Source: Deltaproteobacteria bacterium
Lineage (GTDB): Bacteria; UBA10199; JADGCS01
Direction: 5' to 3'
DNA: 53,587 bases
NCBI GenBank assembly: GCA_015228875.1
Contig: JADGCS010000015.1
Location: forward strand, 1 to 53,587
Below, piece by piece: positions 15,653 through 23,562 of this stretch. Under the pieces are notes generated by a model, which worked only from the letters and a program-made list of their open reading frames with translations, was not told where the DNA came from and made no database searches. Each line of letters begins with the position of its first letter. Positions within the stretch are counted from its first letter, which is position 1. The translations under genes and the position numbers were made by a program.

Positions 15653-18616
15653 CTAATCGCTCTCAATGCCGTATTCACTGGCCAATTGTTCCCTTGCCTT
15701 TGTCCTCTCGGCCCGGTCAACGCCGTTGTCCCTGATCCAGAGCAGGGCGTCCCTGATGGGGTTGTTTTCATAGTCAATCGGGTTCCCGTCATCCTTGACA
15801 GGGTCTGCGTTTTTTTTCATTTCATCAAACCTGGCGGCAAAGGGGCTGTAATGCGAGGCCTCCTCCCAGCGTGTACTGGCATCGCCTGGGCCATTCCATA
15901 AATCGAGGATCTGGGCCGTCTCAAACTCGAGATGTGCCCCCGTGTTTCTGGGATACGTGATGCCGCAGTAGTCGCTGCTGCTGATGTCATCTTCCTGTAG
16001 GCATTGCTTTATTTCCTCCAGAGCTGTTTCAAGGCGCGCGAAAGCATCACTTGCTGTTTTTAAGTGTTCCGCTGCATGTTTTTTGAGTTTATTGCTGAGC
16101 CCTGTTATTTCTTTTGTATTTGTGGATACCCTGAATTTGTATCCATCCAGCTCTTCCTCCCAGTTGTCATGGGTGCGCTGCACTTTTGTCTTTTGTTCCT
16201 TTAATTCGTAAATTTTTGTATCTAGTGTTTGGTATCTTGCAGTCTCTGTCTGCGACAGTCTTTGTTGTCTGCTTAATCTTGCATCGAGCCGATCAAATTC
16301 TCTTTGTAGGGGCTTGATCTGTGCTTCAAGGGCAGTGAGTTCTGATTTCTTTTTTTCGACGCCATGCTCGTAATCTGATACTTTGGGATGGGTCAGTTGC
16401 AGTTCCTTGTCCAGTTTTTCTCTTTTATCGATGTCATCCCTTAGAATCCTGGAATAGGCCTCGCAGAGACAGAGATCGTAATCAAAGTCGCTGGTCCCTG
16501 GCCTGACAAGGTCTTGAAGCTCTTCGACCTTCTTTGGGTGCGTGTTAAACCCTTCGGGGTCAAGCCCTTTAAGGAGCCACAGCCCCCTTTCGTAGTCACC
16601 GGCCTTAACAGCCATGATGCCAATCTTGTAACGCTGTTCGTCCGTAAAAAAATCCAGCGAGGGTGTTATATTGGCGGGCATGAAGGCCTCGAGAAATTTA
16701 TCGTACACGACACGAGCCGATTCTGTTTTGCCTTCTGCCGCAAGGGCCTTGACCATCTGCAGGTTGGCATCGAGATGAGTCCTGTGGATCAGGATAGCCT
16801 GTGTGAGATAAAACTTGCCCGAATCGACGTGCCTTAAACTTAACATTTCGCTGCCGATCTGGGTCATGAGTTCGACGTTATTCTGCAGGGCGTAGATCAG
16901 CGGGCGGATGCTTGTCCACTCGTTCACGGTCAAAACATCAACGACCAGACGGTGTGCCATAACCCTTAATGCCTGTGGATTCTCTTTTGCAACAGTCAGT
17001 ATTTTTACCGCTGCCTTGTAGAGCCTTTCGGAATCTTTGTTGTACTGGTAATCCAGGATGACCCCTGTGACCTCGTGTGTAATCTGCGCATAGATATCAA
17101 GACTGCCTGCGTCCATTTTTTCGTGTAATGCAATGGCCTTTTCAAAGCTCTCATCTGAGACATCCCCTGCGTCATAATCAACCCTGGTTTCTTTGTCGTC
17201 GAGTTTTTTAGTCATGGTCCCCATGATTGTGAAGGCGCTCACTTCAAGGCCTGCCAGCTCCTTTTTGTAAGTTTCATCCAAATCTGTGCGGCCCGTTAGG
17301 TCTGCGATGACCTTGAGTGCAATTTTTGCAAGATCAATGGAAGACAGGGTATCCGATTCGCTCCTGGCCCCCTCTATCAGGTATCTTGCCACATCGGTGG
17401 GGATTCTGTACCTAAAATCGGGATCGAATTGCCTGTCAATGGTCATGAGTTTGTCAATATTGTGAGCGGGGTCTTGTTTGATGTATTCGTTAATGATGTG
17501 CGCCACCTCAACGATGGTATCTCGTGAAGGGGTGCTGATGCCCTGAATGCCGCCGACAAATCTGAGCTGGCGGCACTGATGCAGTAAAAGCCCGACGGCG
17601 TGCTCGTTCCAATGCGCCCCCTGAGTTGATTTGCCGTCAACAGAGGTTGTAAACCTGCCGTTAAACGGGGTGATATTGTTTCCCGCGGCGGCTTCGAGAT
17701 ATTCTTCGAAGGTATCAATCTCGGGGTATCCCAGATGACTTGTTGTTGTCTCTGGTTTTTTTTCTCCGAGGACATTGACTGTGTTGTTGTCGACAACAAA
17801 GGAGTGACCTCCCTTGAATTGAATCAGTGAAACAACATGGTCGTCTGCTCGTATATTTTCGTAATCGATGTGACCAGTCTTGACAGCCTCAATGTTAGAA
17901 AGTCCCGAAAAAATGTACTGCGCCCTGTCGGCATAGACGGAGCAGTTCCATATTTCTGTCTCATCGGGCTTTCTGGCGATATCGAGGCTGGATGCCTCGG
18001 AAATATCGGGTCTTCCGGGCAGGCTGACTTCAAGTTTTCTGTTGCCATGTTCGGCGATCTCAACAAGGTAGGTTCTAAATTCAGACATGACCTCTTTGAG
18101 CGCGGCTGGGTACCCTGGTTGTGAGGGTTCGAGTTTTGAGAGTTTTGTACCAAAATATTTTTTTGCACTCTCGGCACTGTGTCTGTCAATCTTGCCCTCA
18201 AAGCTCCACTTGGCGGCCTGGCGTTTGCCATCAAGGGGTGTGTGAAAAAAATCGGTCAAGTTTCTTAACGCGGGCGGCAGTTGAATCCCGTTACCCTCTT
18301 TTTCTATAAACTCAAGAAACAGGGCCCCTTGGACGTTTTGTGCCTCTCCATTAAGGGTGATGGTGCCAAAGTCTATTTCGAGATAGCCATCTTCGTCTTG
18401 GTCTGTGACCTGTGGACCATAAAACTTGAACTTCGCATCTTCATCGATGTGCTTTTTGTAAAGACCAATGGCCTTGTTGAGCGAGTCGACAAGGGTGCCT
18501 CCGACCTTGTTAAAGGCCTCATCTGTTTTTTTATCACCAGACTTGATGTAGTTCTCTGTGGATTCGAGAATACCAAATTGTGCCCAACGGTCGTCGGCGT
18601 TGTATACCTTGCTCAT
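15653..18616 (-). CDS. Large protein: EF-hand-like loop, Cys/His module, helical repeats, coiled coil
   Basis: I chose the ATG at 18616 because GAGG sits 7 nt upstream; the frame opens 12 codons earlier without a site. 987 residues, not recognised. An EF-hand-like loop DQDEDGYLEID lies near residue 74. A segment WNCSVYADRAQ (Cys near 224) and GGHSFVVDNN (His near 272, followed by Asp) has the Cys-His-Asp spacing seen in transglutaminase or papain-like folds. About 500-700 is alpha-helical with TPR-like periodicity (KAGDYERGLWLLKGL). About 750-880 is a coiled coil. No signal peptide or membrane segment. A sigma-54-like site lies upstream. Function unknown; a cysteine-dependent enzyme or transglutaminase-like domain is a guess. 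Confidence 0.7.
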   Translation of the reverse strand: MSKVYNADDRWAQFGILESTENYIKSGDKKTDEAFNKVGGTLVDSLNKAIGLYKKHIDEDAKFKFYGPQVTDQDEDGYLEIDFGTITLNGEAQNVQGALFLEFIEKEGNGIQLPPALRNLTDFFHTPLDGKRQAAKWSFEGKIDRHSAESAKKYFGTKLSKLEPSQPGYPAALKEVMSEFRTYLVEIAEHGNRKLEVSLPGRPDISEASSLDIARKPDETEIWNCSVYADRAQYIFSGLSNIEAVKTGHIDYENIRADDHVVSLIQFKGGHSFVVDNNTVNVLGEKKPETTTSHLGYPEIDTFEEYLEAAAGNNITPFNGRFTTSVDGKSTQGAHWNEHAVGLLLHQCRQLRFVGGIQGISTPSRDTIVEVAHIINEYIKQDPAHNIDKLMTIDRQFDPDFRYRIPTDVARYLIEGARSESDTLSSIDLAKIALKVIADLTGRTDLDETYKKELAGLEVSAFTIMGTMTKKLDDKETRVDYDAGDVSDESFEKAIALHEKMDAGSLDIYAQITHEVTGVILDYQYNKDSERLYKAAVKILTVAKENPQALRVMAHRLVVDVLTVNEWTSIRPLIYALQNNVELMTQIGSEMLSLRHVDSGKFYLTQAILIHRTHLDANLQMVKALAAEGKTESARVVYDKFLEAFMPANITPSLDFFTDEQRYKIGIMAVKAGDYERGLWLLKGLDPEGFNTHPKKVEELQDLVRPGTSDFDYDLCLCEAYSRILRDDIDKREKLDKELQLTHPKVSDYEHGVEKKKSELTALEAQIKPLQREFDRLDARLSRQQRLSQTETARYQTLDTKIYELKEQKTKVQRTHDNWEEELDGYKFRVSTNTKEITGLSNKLKKHAAEHLKTASDAFARLETALEEIKQCLQEDDISSSDYCGITYPRNTGAHLEFETAQILDLWNGPGDASTRWEEASHYSPFAARFDEMKKNADPVKDDGNPIDYENNPIRDALLWIRDNGVDRAERTKAREQLASEYGIESD

Positions 18617-18676
18617 AGTTACCTCACGGTTAAGAGTGCCTTTGTGACTCAAAATAATCTACTGACTCTTCTTGTA

Positions 18677-18692
18677 TGCAAGAGTTATACCA
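18677..18692 (-). promoter_or_regulatory. Candidate sigma-54 promoter of the 987-residue protein gene
   Basis: Minus-strand TGGTATAACTCTTGCA: the GG and GC of the -24/-12 elements are separated by exactly 10 nt, and one base (T for C at position 4) departs from TGGCAYR-N4-TTGCW. The start would be near 18666, giving a leader of about 50 nt to the ATG at 18616. No enhancer site was identified. 18693-18815 holds nothing else I recognise. Confidence 0.45.
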
Positions 18693-18815
18693 GATAGTCT
18701 TGAAACCTATGTATTGGGAATGATGCAGCATTGACAGGCAGACAAGGATTGCTGCCGTCTTGAACAGTCAAGTGTTTGACGAGGGTATCAAAATGATAAG
18801 GTGGGGAAGGTTTAT

Positions 18816-19601
18816 TTACCGCGATTTTTCTCTGGCAATCAATGCGGCCCCCAGCGCGCCCACTGTTTCCGGGTTTTGTGGGACGGAGATTTTTTTGCCA
18901 AGGAGCGAGCTTAACGCCCTTAACACACCGCTGTTTAAGGCCACACCTCCCGACATGGCGATGGGAAAATTCTTAAGATCCGGGGCAACACGTTTGACAA
19001 GGGTTATGGTGCGCGTGGCAATCGCACGGTTGAGTCCATGGGCGATCTCGTTGACAGGGACACCGCCCGCAATCAGCGAGACCACCTCGCTCTCGGCAAA
19101 GACGGTGCACATGCTGCTGATGGTAACATGACCCAAAGCCCCTGTATCAAGGGCGGCAAGCTCATTAAGATCTATTTGCATCACACGTGCCATGGCCTCT
19201 AAAAATCTGCCTGTCCCCGCGGCGCATTTGTCGTTCATGGCAAAGTCCATCACACGCCCCTCCGTGTTTAAAAAAATGGCCTTGCTGTCCTGCCCGCCAA
19301 TATCGATGAGGACGCGTGTGCCCGGGCAGAGTTTTGTAATGCCCCTTGCGTGGCAGGTGATCTCGGTCACGTCATGATTGCGGTCTTTGACCTGCTCACG
19401 CCCGTAACCCGTGGAGACAATCGCGCTGATCTTGTCCCGTGTGAGACCGGCCTTGGTCATGACCTCTGCTGTTGCACGCGCAATAGCCTCTTGATTGCGT
19501 GCGCCTGTCAGGACCACAGACGTTGCAAGGGTGCGCTCTTCTTGATCGATCAGCACCGCGTCGCAAGAGAGGGAACCAATGTCTATGCCGAGGTAGTACA
19601 T
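18816..19601 (-). CDS. 2-hydroxyacyl-CoA dehydratase activator (BadF/BcrA ATPase family)
   Basis: 261 residues. ASKHA ATPase fold with the phosphate-1 loop GIDIGSLSCDAVL at the N-terminus, DIGGQDSKAI (phosphate-2), the two cluster cysteines in NDKCAAGTG and SSMCTVFAESEV, and GGVALNSGV. The homodimer holds one [4Fe-4S] cluster between subunits and uses ATP to inject an electron into the dehydratase. The intact partner gene is at 20271, but the activator is cut off from it by hicBA and a palindrome. In archetypal operons the activator is adjacent to the dehydratase subunits. Confidence 0.92.
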   Translation of the reverse strand: MYYLGIDIGSLSCDAVLIDQEERTLATSVVLTGARNQEAIARATAEVMTKAGLTRDKISAIVSTGYGREQVKDRNHDVTEITCHARGITKLCPGTRVLIDIGGQDSKAIFLNTEGRVMDFAMNDKCAAGTGRFLEAMARVMQIDLNELAALDTGALGHVTISSMCTVFAESEVVSLIAGGVPVNEIAHGLNRAIATRTITLVKRVAPDLKNFPIAMSGGVALNSGVLRALSSLLGKKISVPQNPETVGALGAALIAREKSR

Positions 19602-19618
19602 ATGTTATGGCTGTTATT

Positions 19619-19774
19619 GAGTGTCTGTCGGGAAATGCCCTGTTTCTCCGGAAGTTTGAAAATTTTGCCGCTTGCAAAATATTTCAAACCCTGAAAAATC
19701 ATGTCTCTACATTTTGTCACGGGACATGATTTTTCAGGACTCCTGCGAAACAGGGCATTTCCCGACAGACACTC
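19619..19774. repeat. 156-bp nested palindrome with three stems
   Basis: Outer arms 19619-19646 and 19747-19774 form a perfect 28-bp inverted repeat (starts GAGTGTCTGTCGGG). Inside are two further hairpins: 19654-19668 with 19674-19689 (GTTTGAAA... / ...TTTCAAAC, one bulged base) and 19690-19705 with 19723-19738 (perfect 16 bp, CCTGAAAAATCATGTC). Together they could fold as a three-way junction in RNA or as a cruciform in DNA. It lies between the activator gene and hicA, ending one base before the hicA stop triplet. It could be a mobile miniature element or a strong transcription barrier; no protein is encoded. Confidence 0.95.
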
Positions 19775-19775
19775 T

Positions 19776-20003
19776 TCACAGCAGTTCAGTAAGATCTTCG
19801 ACAGACAATCGTGCCGCTTTAAGGATGTGTGACAATGTGGACCTTTTGATGGGGCGATGTGCGGGAATCGTTAATTTAAGCGTCTCATCAGGGAGTCTTT
19901 TTTGCAGGCGGATATGACTTCCCTTTTGTCTCACAACAACCCACCCGTCTCTTTGAAGGGCGTGAATGAGTTGGTTAAAGTGTAACACGGGGATTTTTGT
20001 CAT
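19776..20003 (-). CDS. hicA: HicA-family mRNA interferase toxin
   Basis: 75 residues: VLHFNQLIHALQRDGWVVVRQKGSHIRL carries the dsRBD-like alpha-beta fold start and the catalytic His in GSH; the rest (LTIPAHRPIKRSTLSHIL) fits HicA. HicA cleaves mRNA. Its ATG overlaps the hicB stop as ATGA, so the antitoxin is made first and the toxin is coupled to it. The palindrome lies immediately downstream. Confidence 0.9.
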   Translation of the reverse strand: MTKIPVLHFNQLIHALQRDGWVVVRQKGSHIRLQKRLPDETLKLTIPAHRPIKRSTLSHILKAARLSVEDLTELL

Positions 20004-20203
20004 AGGTTGATTTCTATAATTTCGGCCTTGTTGCTGAAACTTTTATCGTCATCTATTGATTCAAGATAAAGCTCTGCTGCCTCCTGAATGTTTTTGAGGG
20101 CCTCTTCGCGGGTATCCCCCTCGCTGATACACCCGGGCAGGGCGGGGATGTAAGCGGTAAAGCCGCCATCTTCACTGGGTTCGAGTATGATATTGAGTTT
20201 CAT
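20000..20203 (-). CDS. hicB: HicB-family antitoxin, short form
   Basis: 67 residues from the ATG at 20203 (GAGG 9 nt upstream; the frame extends 14 codons further without support). Partial RNase H-like fold: EPSEDGGFTAYIPALPGC, SEGDTREEALKNIQEA. It ends soon after this domain, so the C-terminal DNA-binding segment found in longer HicB proteins is absent; autoregulation, if any, needs another route. Order is hicB then hicA. Confidence 0.9.
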   Translation of the reverse strand: MKLNIILEPSEDGGFTAYIPALPGCISEGDTREEALKNIQEAAELYLESIDDDKSFSNKAEIIEINL

Positions 20204-20227
20204 ATTTTTTTCCTCGACTTTCGTTCG

Positions 20228-20257
20228 ATTATAGCATGGGCACAAGATTTAAGGCAA
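20228..20257 (-). promoter_or_regulatory. Candidate hicBA promoter
   Basis: Minus-strand TTGCCT (20257-20252), an 18-nt spacer, and a perfect TATAAT (20233-20228). It lies between the dehydratase stop (20271) and hicB, so hicBA has its own promoter and need not rely on the dehydratase transcript. Confidence 0.55.
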
Positions 20258-20270
20258 CAACAGGAAATAA

Positions 20271-21485
20271 TTATCCCCCCACCATTTCTATAAATGCCTC
20301 GATGCGAGTTTTTATTTGACCCCATGCAAAGTTGCGCTCGTCGATGCAGTCGACCTCTAAATTGAGGACAGGGACACCGATGGCCTTAAGACCCTTTTCT
20401 ATCAGGCCTCGCGCGCCTGTCCCCTGACGGCACCCGAAATGACAGGGGTTGATGGCACCGTGAATCTGGTAATCGTTTGCAAGTTTTTTTAGGTGTGTGA
20501 TGCGCCTTTCGATACAGCCGTTAAAGGGGATCGAGATGGCGCGTCTTGCGAGACCGGGGTAAGGATCATCGGGATTGATTTCATCCCATGTGATGTCGTT
20601 AAGTTCGTCTGTAACAATGGCAGCCTTGTATTGATCCTCCAAGAGTGTGATGACCGGATTCTTAAACTGGATGCGGTTTTGTATCCACAACAGGCGGATG
20701 CGTTCGCCGGCAACACCGCTTGTGTTGTTTGCAATCCTGTTTGTAAACTCGTCATGAAAGGCCTGTGCAATTTCGATGGCGTCCTTTGTGCCAAAGAGCA
20801 GCGCCATGACAATGCCAAAGTTGCTTAAGTCGCGGCTGCTCGCGGGTGAGGGGACGTGCGCTGCCAGTTTGTAAACATCTGCAATGAGCCGTCTGGCACT
20901 GTTTGTGTTTTTAATGGTTGTGTAAAGCAGCTCTGTGTCTGGTTTTTGCCCTGTGTGCGCTGCAACAAAACCAACCATCTCTTTTAACTGACCTGCAAGA
21001 CAGGCAACAGATGTTTGCGAGTCGTCCCGCGGGACATTGAGGACTAAGAGTTTTTTGTTAAAGTGTCTTGCAAGATTTTCGATGGTGGCAAGCCCGCCCG
21101 CACAGGGGCATGTGGAGCCAATCAAAAAAGCGGGCCTTGGCAGAGCGCCGCTTATAGCGGCCCCCATGACGGCACGGTGGTAACCGCATGTATCGGCTGC
21201 AAAGCCCTGTTCTTCTGCGTTTGCGAGAAGCGTGCCGGCCATCCCAGTCGATGCCAGCATGGCCCCCATAAACTCTATAAAATACGAGGTGACACCCATC
21301 GCTGTGAGGAGTTCGAAAGGGATGGTGACCCCGCACCACGCGATGTGGTTTTCGTGGGCGTAAAGACGCTCTCCCATGCGGGCGATACCCAGCGCGAGTT
21401 TTTTTCTGGGATTGGGCCTTGCGGGCTCTTCACGCAGCTTGGCCTCGATACCCGCGATGGTGTTTTTAAAATATTCCCTCATCAT
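20271..21485 (-). CDS. 2-hydroxyacyl-CoA dehydratase / benzoyl-CoA reductase family subunit
   Basis: 404 residues, the normal length for HgdA/HgdB, FldB/C or BcrB/C subunits. Conserved features: HIAWCGVTIPFELLTAMGV at the start, IGSTCPCAGG, a Cys pair in NPCHFGCRQGTG near 350 and the C-terminal RIEAFIEM. These subunits carry a [4Fe-4S] cluster and, with a partner subunit and the ATPase activator, dehydrate 2-hydroxyacyl-CoA or reduce aromatic acyl-CoA. Its ATG overlaps the stop of the upstream fragment (21482). The second subunit is present only as that fragment, so enzyme function is doubtful unless a partner is encoded elsewhere. Confidence 0.88.
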   Translation of the reverse strand: MMREYFKNTIAGIEAKLREEPARPNPRKKLALGIARMGERLYAHENHIAWCGVTIPFELLTAMGVTSYFIEFMGAMLASTGMAGTLLANAEEQGFAADTCGYHRAVMGAAISGALPRPAFLIGSTCPCAGGLATIENLARHFNKKLLVLNVPRDDSQTSVACLAGQLKEMVGFVAAHTGQKPDTELLYTTIKNTNSARRLIADVYKLAAHVPSPASSRDLSNFGIVMALLFGTKDAIEIAQAFHDEFTNRIANNTSGVAGERIRLLWIQNRIQFKNPVITLLEDQYKAAIVTDELNDITWDEINPDDPYPGLARRAISIPFNGCIERRITHLKKLANDYQIHGAINPCHFGCRQGTGARGLIEKGLKAIGVPVLNLEVDCIDERNFAWGQIKTRIEAFIEMVGG

Positions 21486-21778
21486 TGCAGCATCTCCACA
21501 AAGGCCCTGATCCTTGTTTTGTATTGCTCCGCGATACCTTGTGTGCCATCGCCCTCAATATGTAAAAAGGGGATCCCCGCCTCTTTTAAAATTTTTCTTA
21601 TCAGGGGCAGTCTTGCAAGATAGGGGTCGCAGAATTTGACTGTATGGGCAATCACCCCGCGGGCCTTGCATTTTAAGGCCTGCGCTAACACATCATCGGC
21701 GATGTGACCGGGCCTGTCAGGTGTAAGCGTCCTGGCACAGGGTTGTTTATTAAGCAGCGCCTGCGCAAGTGATTCCAA
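21482..21778 (-). pseudogene. C-terminal fragment of a second 2-hydroxyacyl-CoA dehydratase subunit
   Basis: The 98 codons match only the last quarter of the HgdB-type subunit: DPLESLAQALL just upstream and at the start, VKFCDPYLARLPLIRKIL in the middle and KTRIRAFVEML at the end. In frame upstream there is a stop (about 21810) and no start of the usual kind; the remaining roughly 300 N-terminal codons are absent and an unrelated plus-strand gene follows. The overlap with the next gene (ATGA) shows it was once translated in an operon. It is a deletion remnant; a small functional protein is unlikely. Confidence 0.85.
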
Positions 21779-21903
21779 GGGATCCTGAGGGTTGATGGGT
21801 CTGCGTTGGAGGCTTAGCTACAATTTGTCAAGGTCTGTGGGTTGCAGAATCAAGGCCTTTTTCTCCACACAACCTTTGGCCGTTTTGGTCGATAACTCAC
21901 TTG

Positions 21904-23451
21904 ATGGCATTTTTTAGCGAAATCATACATCCCGACCTCAAACCAGAGGATTATCTCTCCGGTCTGGGCATGGACCCGTCCGGTCTTAGGCGGTACGAGA
22001 TGCCCGAATCAAAAAGCAGTCCCTTGAGCGAACTCTCGGATGTGTATTTTGAGGTCGATGTTGATGGGGATGGCACACGCGAAACTCTGTCAGCGAACGG
22101 GCTGATCCACTTTGGAGAGAAGGCGTTACAGATTATCAACGAGGGTGTGCCCGCACACAATGTATTGAGATGGACGCGGACCCATGCCAGTGAGCGCTAC
22201 ACGAGATTTAAGGATTTTAAAGCCATCACTGTTGGGGATTTTAATGGCGATGAAATGGAGGACTACCTGTTTGCCTTTAAAGACAGCACGGTTGTCTATA
22301 CCAACACGGGCGAGGGTCGCGTGTTATCAGAGCGCGGGGCCGTGGAGCTTTTTAAAGATGATGTTCTGTTAGTTCCCGACTACGAAAGGACAGGAACGAT
22401 CCACACAAACAGTTACACACAACACGAAGAAAAGATGTCCAGCGCAACACTGCAAAGAAGTGACCTTTTAAATCTCCCCTATGAAATGCCCGCGGAGTTA
22501 TTAGCCAGATTACCGGCGCGGTTCTTGGCAGGGACCCTCGGGTTTACCCCTCCGTGGGAGCAGTCGACATTTAAAGACAGGATCACGGGGTTTGGTTTTG
22601 ATGTCAAGGATGACACAGATGAAGAATGGCCTCAGGATATCTACGAGACGGTGGTTGCCCATAAGCAAAATCATCGCATTGATTTTAATTTTCAAAACGG
22701 CCTGCCTTCTTTTATCGGGGGTCATGTCCAGATCATTAAAAACAAGAGCGGCACGCCTTTTGTCACCATTGATCCGGAGACCATCCTCTACATTCAAAAC
22801 AACATCTATTTTGATCACAAGAGAAGTCTCATCAGTTTTAGAGACGCGATGGCGGTGTTTGGTTCGTTATTTGGTCTGGGCGCAGATCAGGTACTGGTGA
22901 TGCCTCGGATTGGCAGGTTTGCCCACCTCGACCAGCAGATGGTCTGCTTTGATGATGGGAAGATCATTGCGCTCAAACTCCCCAACGATCATCCGGATCA
23001 CGATACATGGCAAATGGGGCTTGCCATGCTTGCAGACAAAGGTTTTGATCTGGCAGGGGAGATAGAAATTCCCCCCTATCAATTTGCTCATAGCCGTTCT
23101 CCCTTAAATATGCTGATCCATACAGACCTGAGTGGCAGAAAAAAATATATCATTCCCGTTGATCCCGTGTTGCTCTACGATATCGACAAAAAAACATACT
23201 TTGATTTAAGGACATTTGAAGGCGATGACTCTCACCACTTTGGCTACTCGCTTGGCCCTGAAGGGCCCGGGAAAAAAATCATGGCGATCTACGATCCCAA
23301 CACCCTGCCACAGCACATTAAGGATCTCTACGACATTCTGTTGCGGGATGACACTATTGAGCCTGACCAACTTGAATTTTTTTACTACAACTATTCAAGC
23401 TCCGGTTCCCTCCACTGCAGGACCAATCAGGATCCTCTGTCTGATGGATAA
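21904..23451 (+). CDS. Unknown protein with FG-GAP/EF-hand-like calcium motifs
   Basis: 515 residues from the ATG at 21904 (a TTG is directly before it; no clear ribosome binding site, so the start is uncertain). Calcium-type loops: DVDGDGTRETLS near residue 55 and VGDFNGDEMEDYLFAF near 115, the latter as in FG-GAP/VCBS repeats. No signal peptide or membrane segment is visible. The remainder has no family I recognise. It starts beside the truncated dehydratase, in opposite direction, so the breakpoint of that deletion lies next to this gene. Confidence 0.6.
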   Translation: MAFFSEIIHPDLKPEDYLSGLGMDPSGLRRYEMPESKSSPLSELSDVYFEVDVDGDGTRETLSANGLIHFGEKALQIINEGVPAHNVLRWTRTHASERYTRFKDFKAITVGDFNGDEMEDYLFAFKDSTVVYTNTGEGRVLSERGAVELFKDDVLLVPDYERTGTIHTNSYTQHEEKMSSATLQRSDLLNLPYEMPAELLARLPARFLAGTLGFTPPWEQSTFKDRITGFGFDVKDDTDEEWPQDIYETVVAHKQNHRIDFNFQNGLPSFIGGHVQIIKNKSGTPFVTIDPETILYIQNNIYFDHKRSLISFRDAMAVFGSLFGLGADQVLVMPRIGRFAHLDQQMVCFDDGKIIALKLPNDHPDHDTWQMGLAMLADKGFDLAGEIEIPPYQFAHSRSPLNMLIHTDLSGRKKYIIPVDPVLLYDIDKKTYFDLRTFEGDDSHHFGYSLGPEGPGKKIMAIYDPNTLPQHIKDLYDILLRDDTIEPDQLEFFYYNYSSSGSLHCRTNQDPLSDG

Positions 23452-23562
23452 ACGAGGGGCACTTTCCCTGTCTTTTGGAATTTCTCATGATGAAAAAATG
23501 GGGATGCAAGGCAACAGAATAAAGGTGTGTCTCGATTGTTGGATGAGACAAACTGCCAGGGT

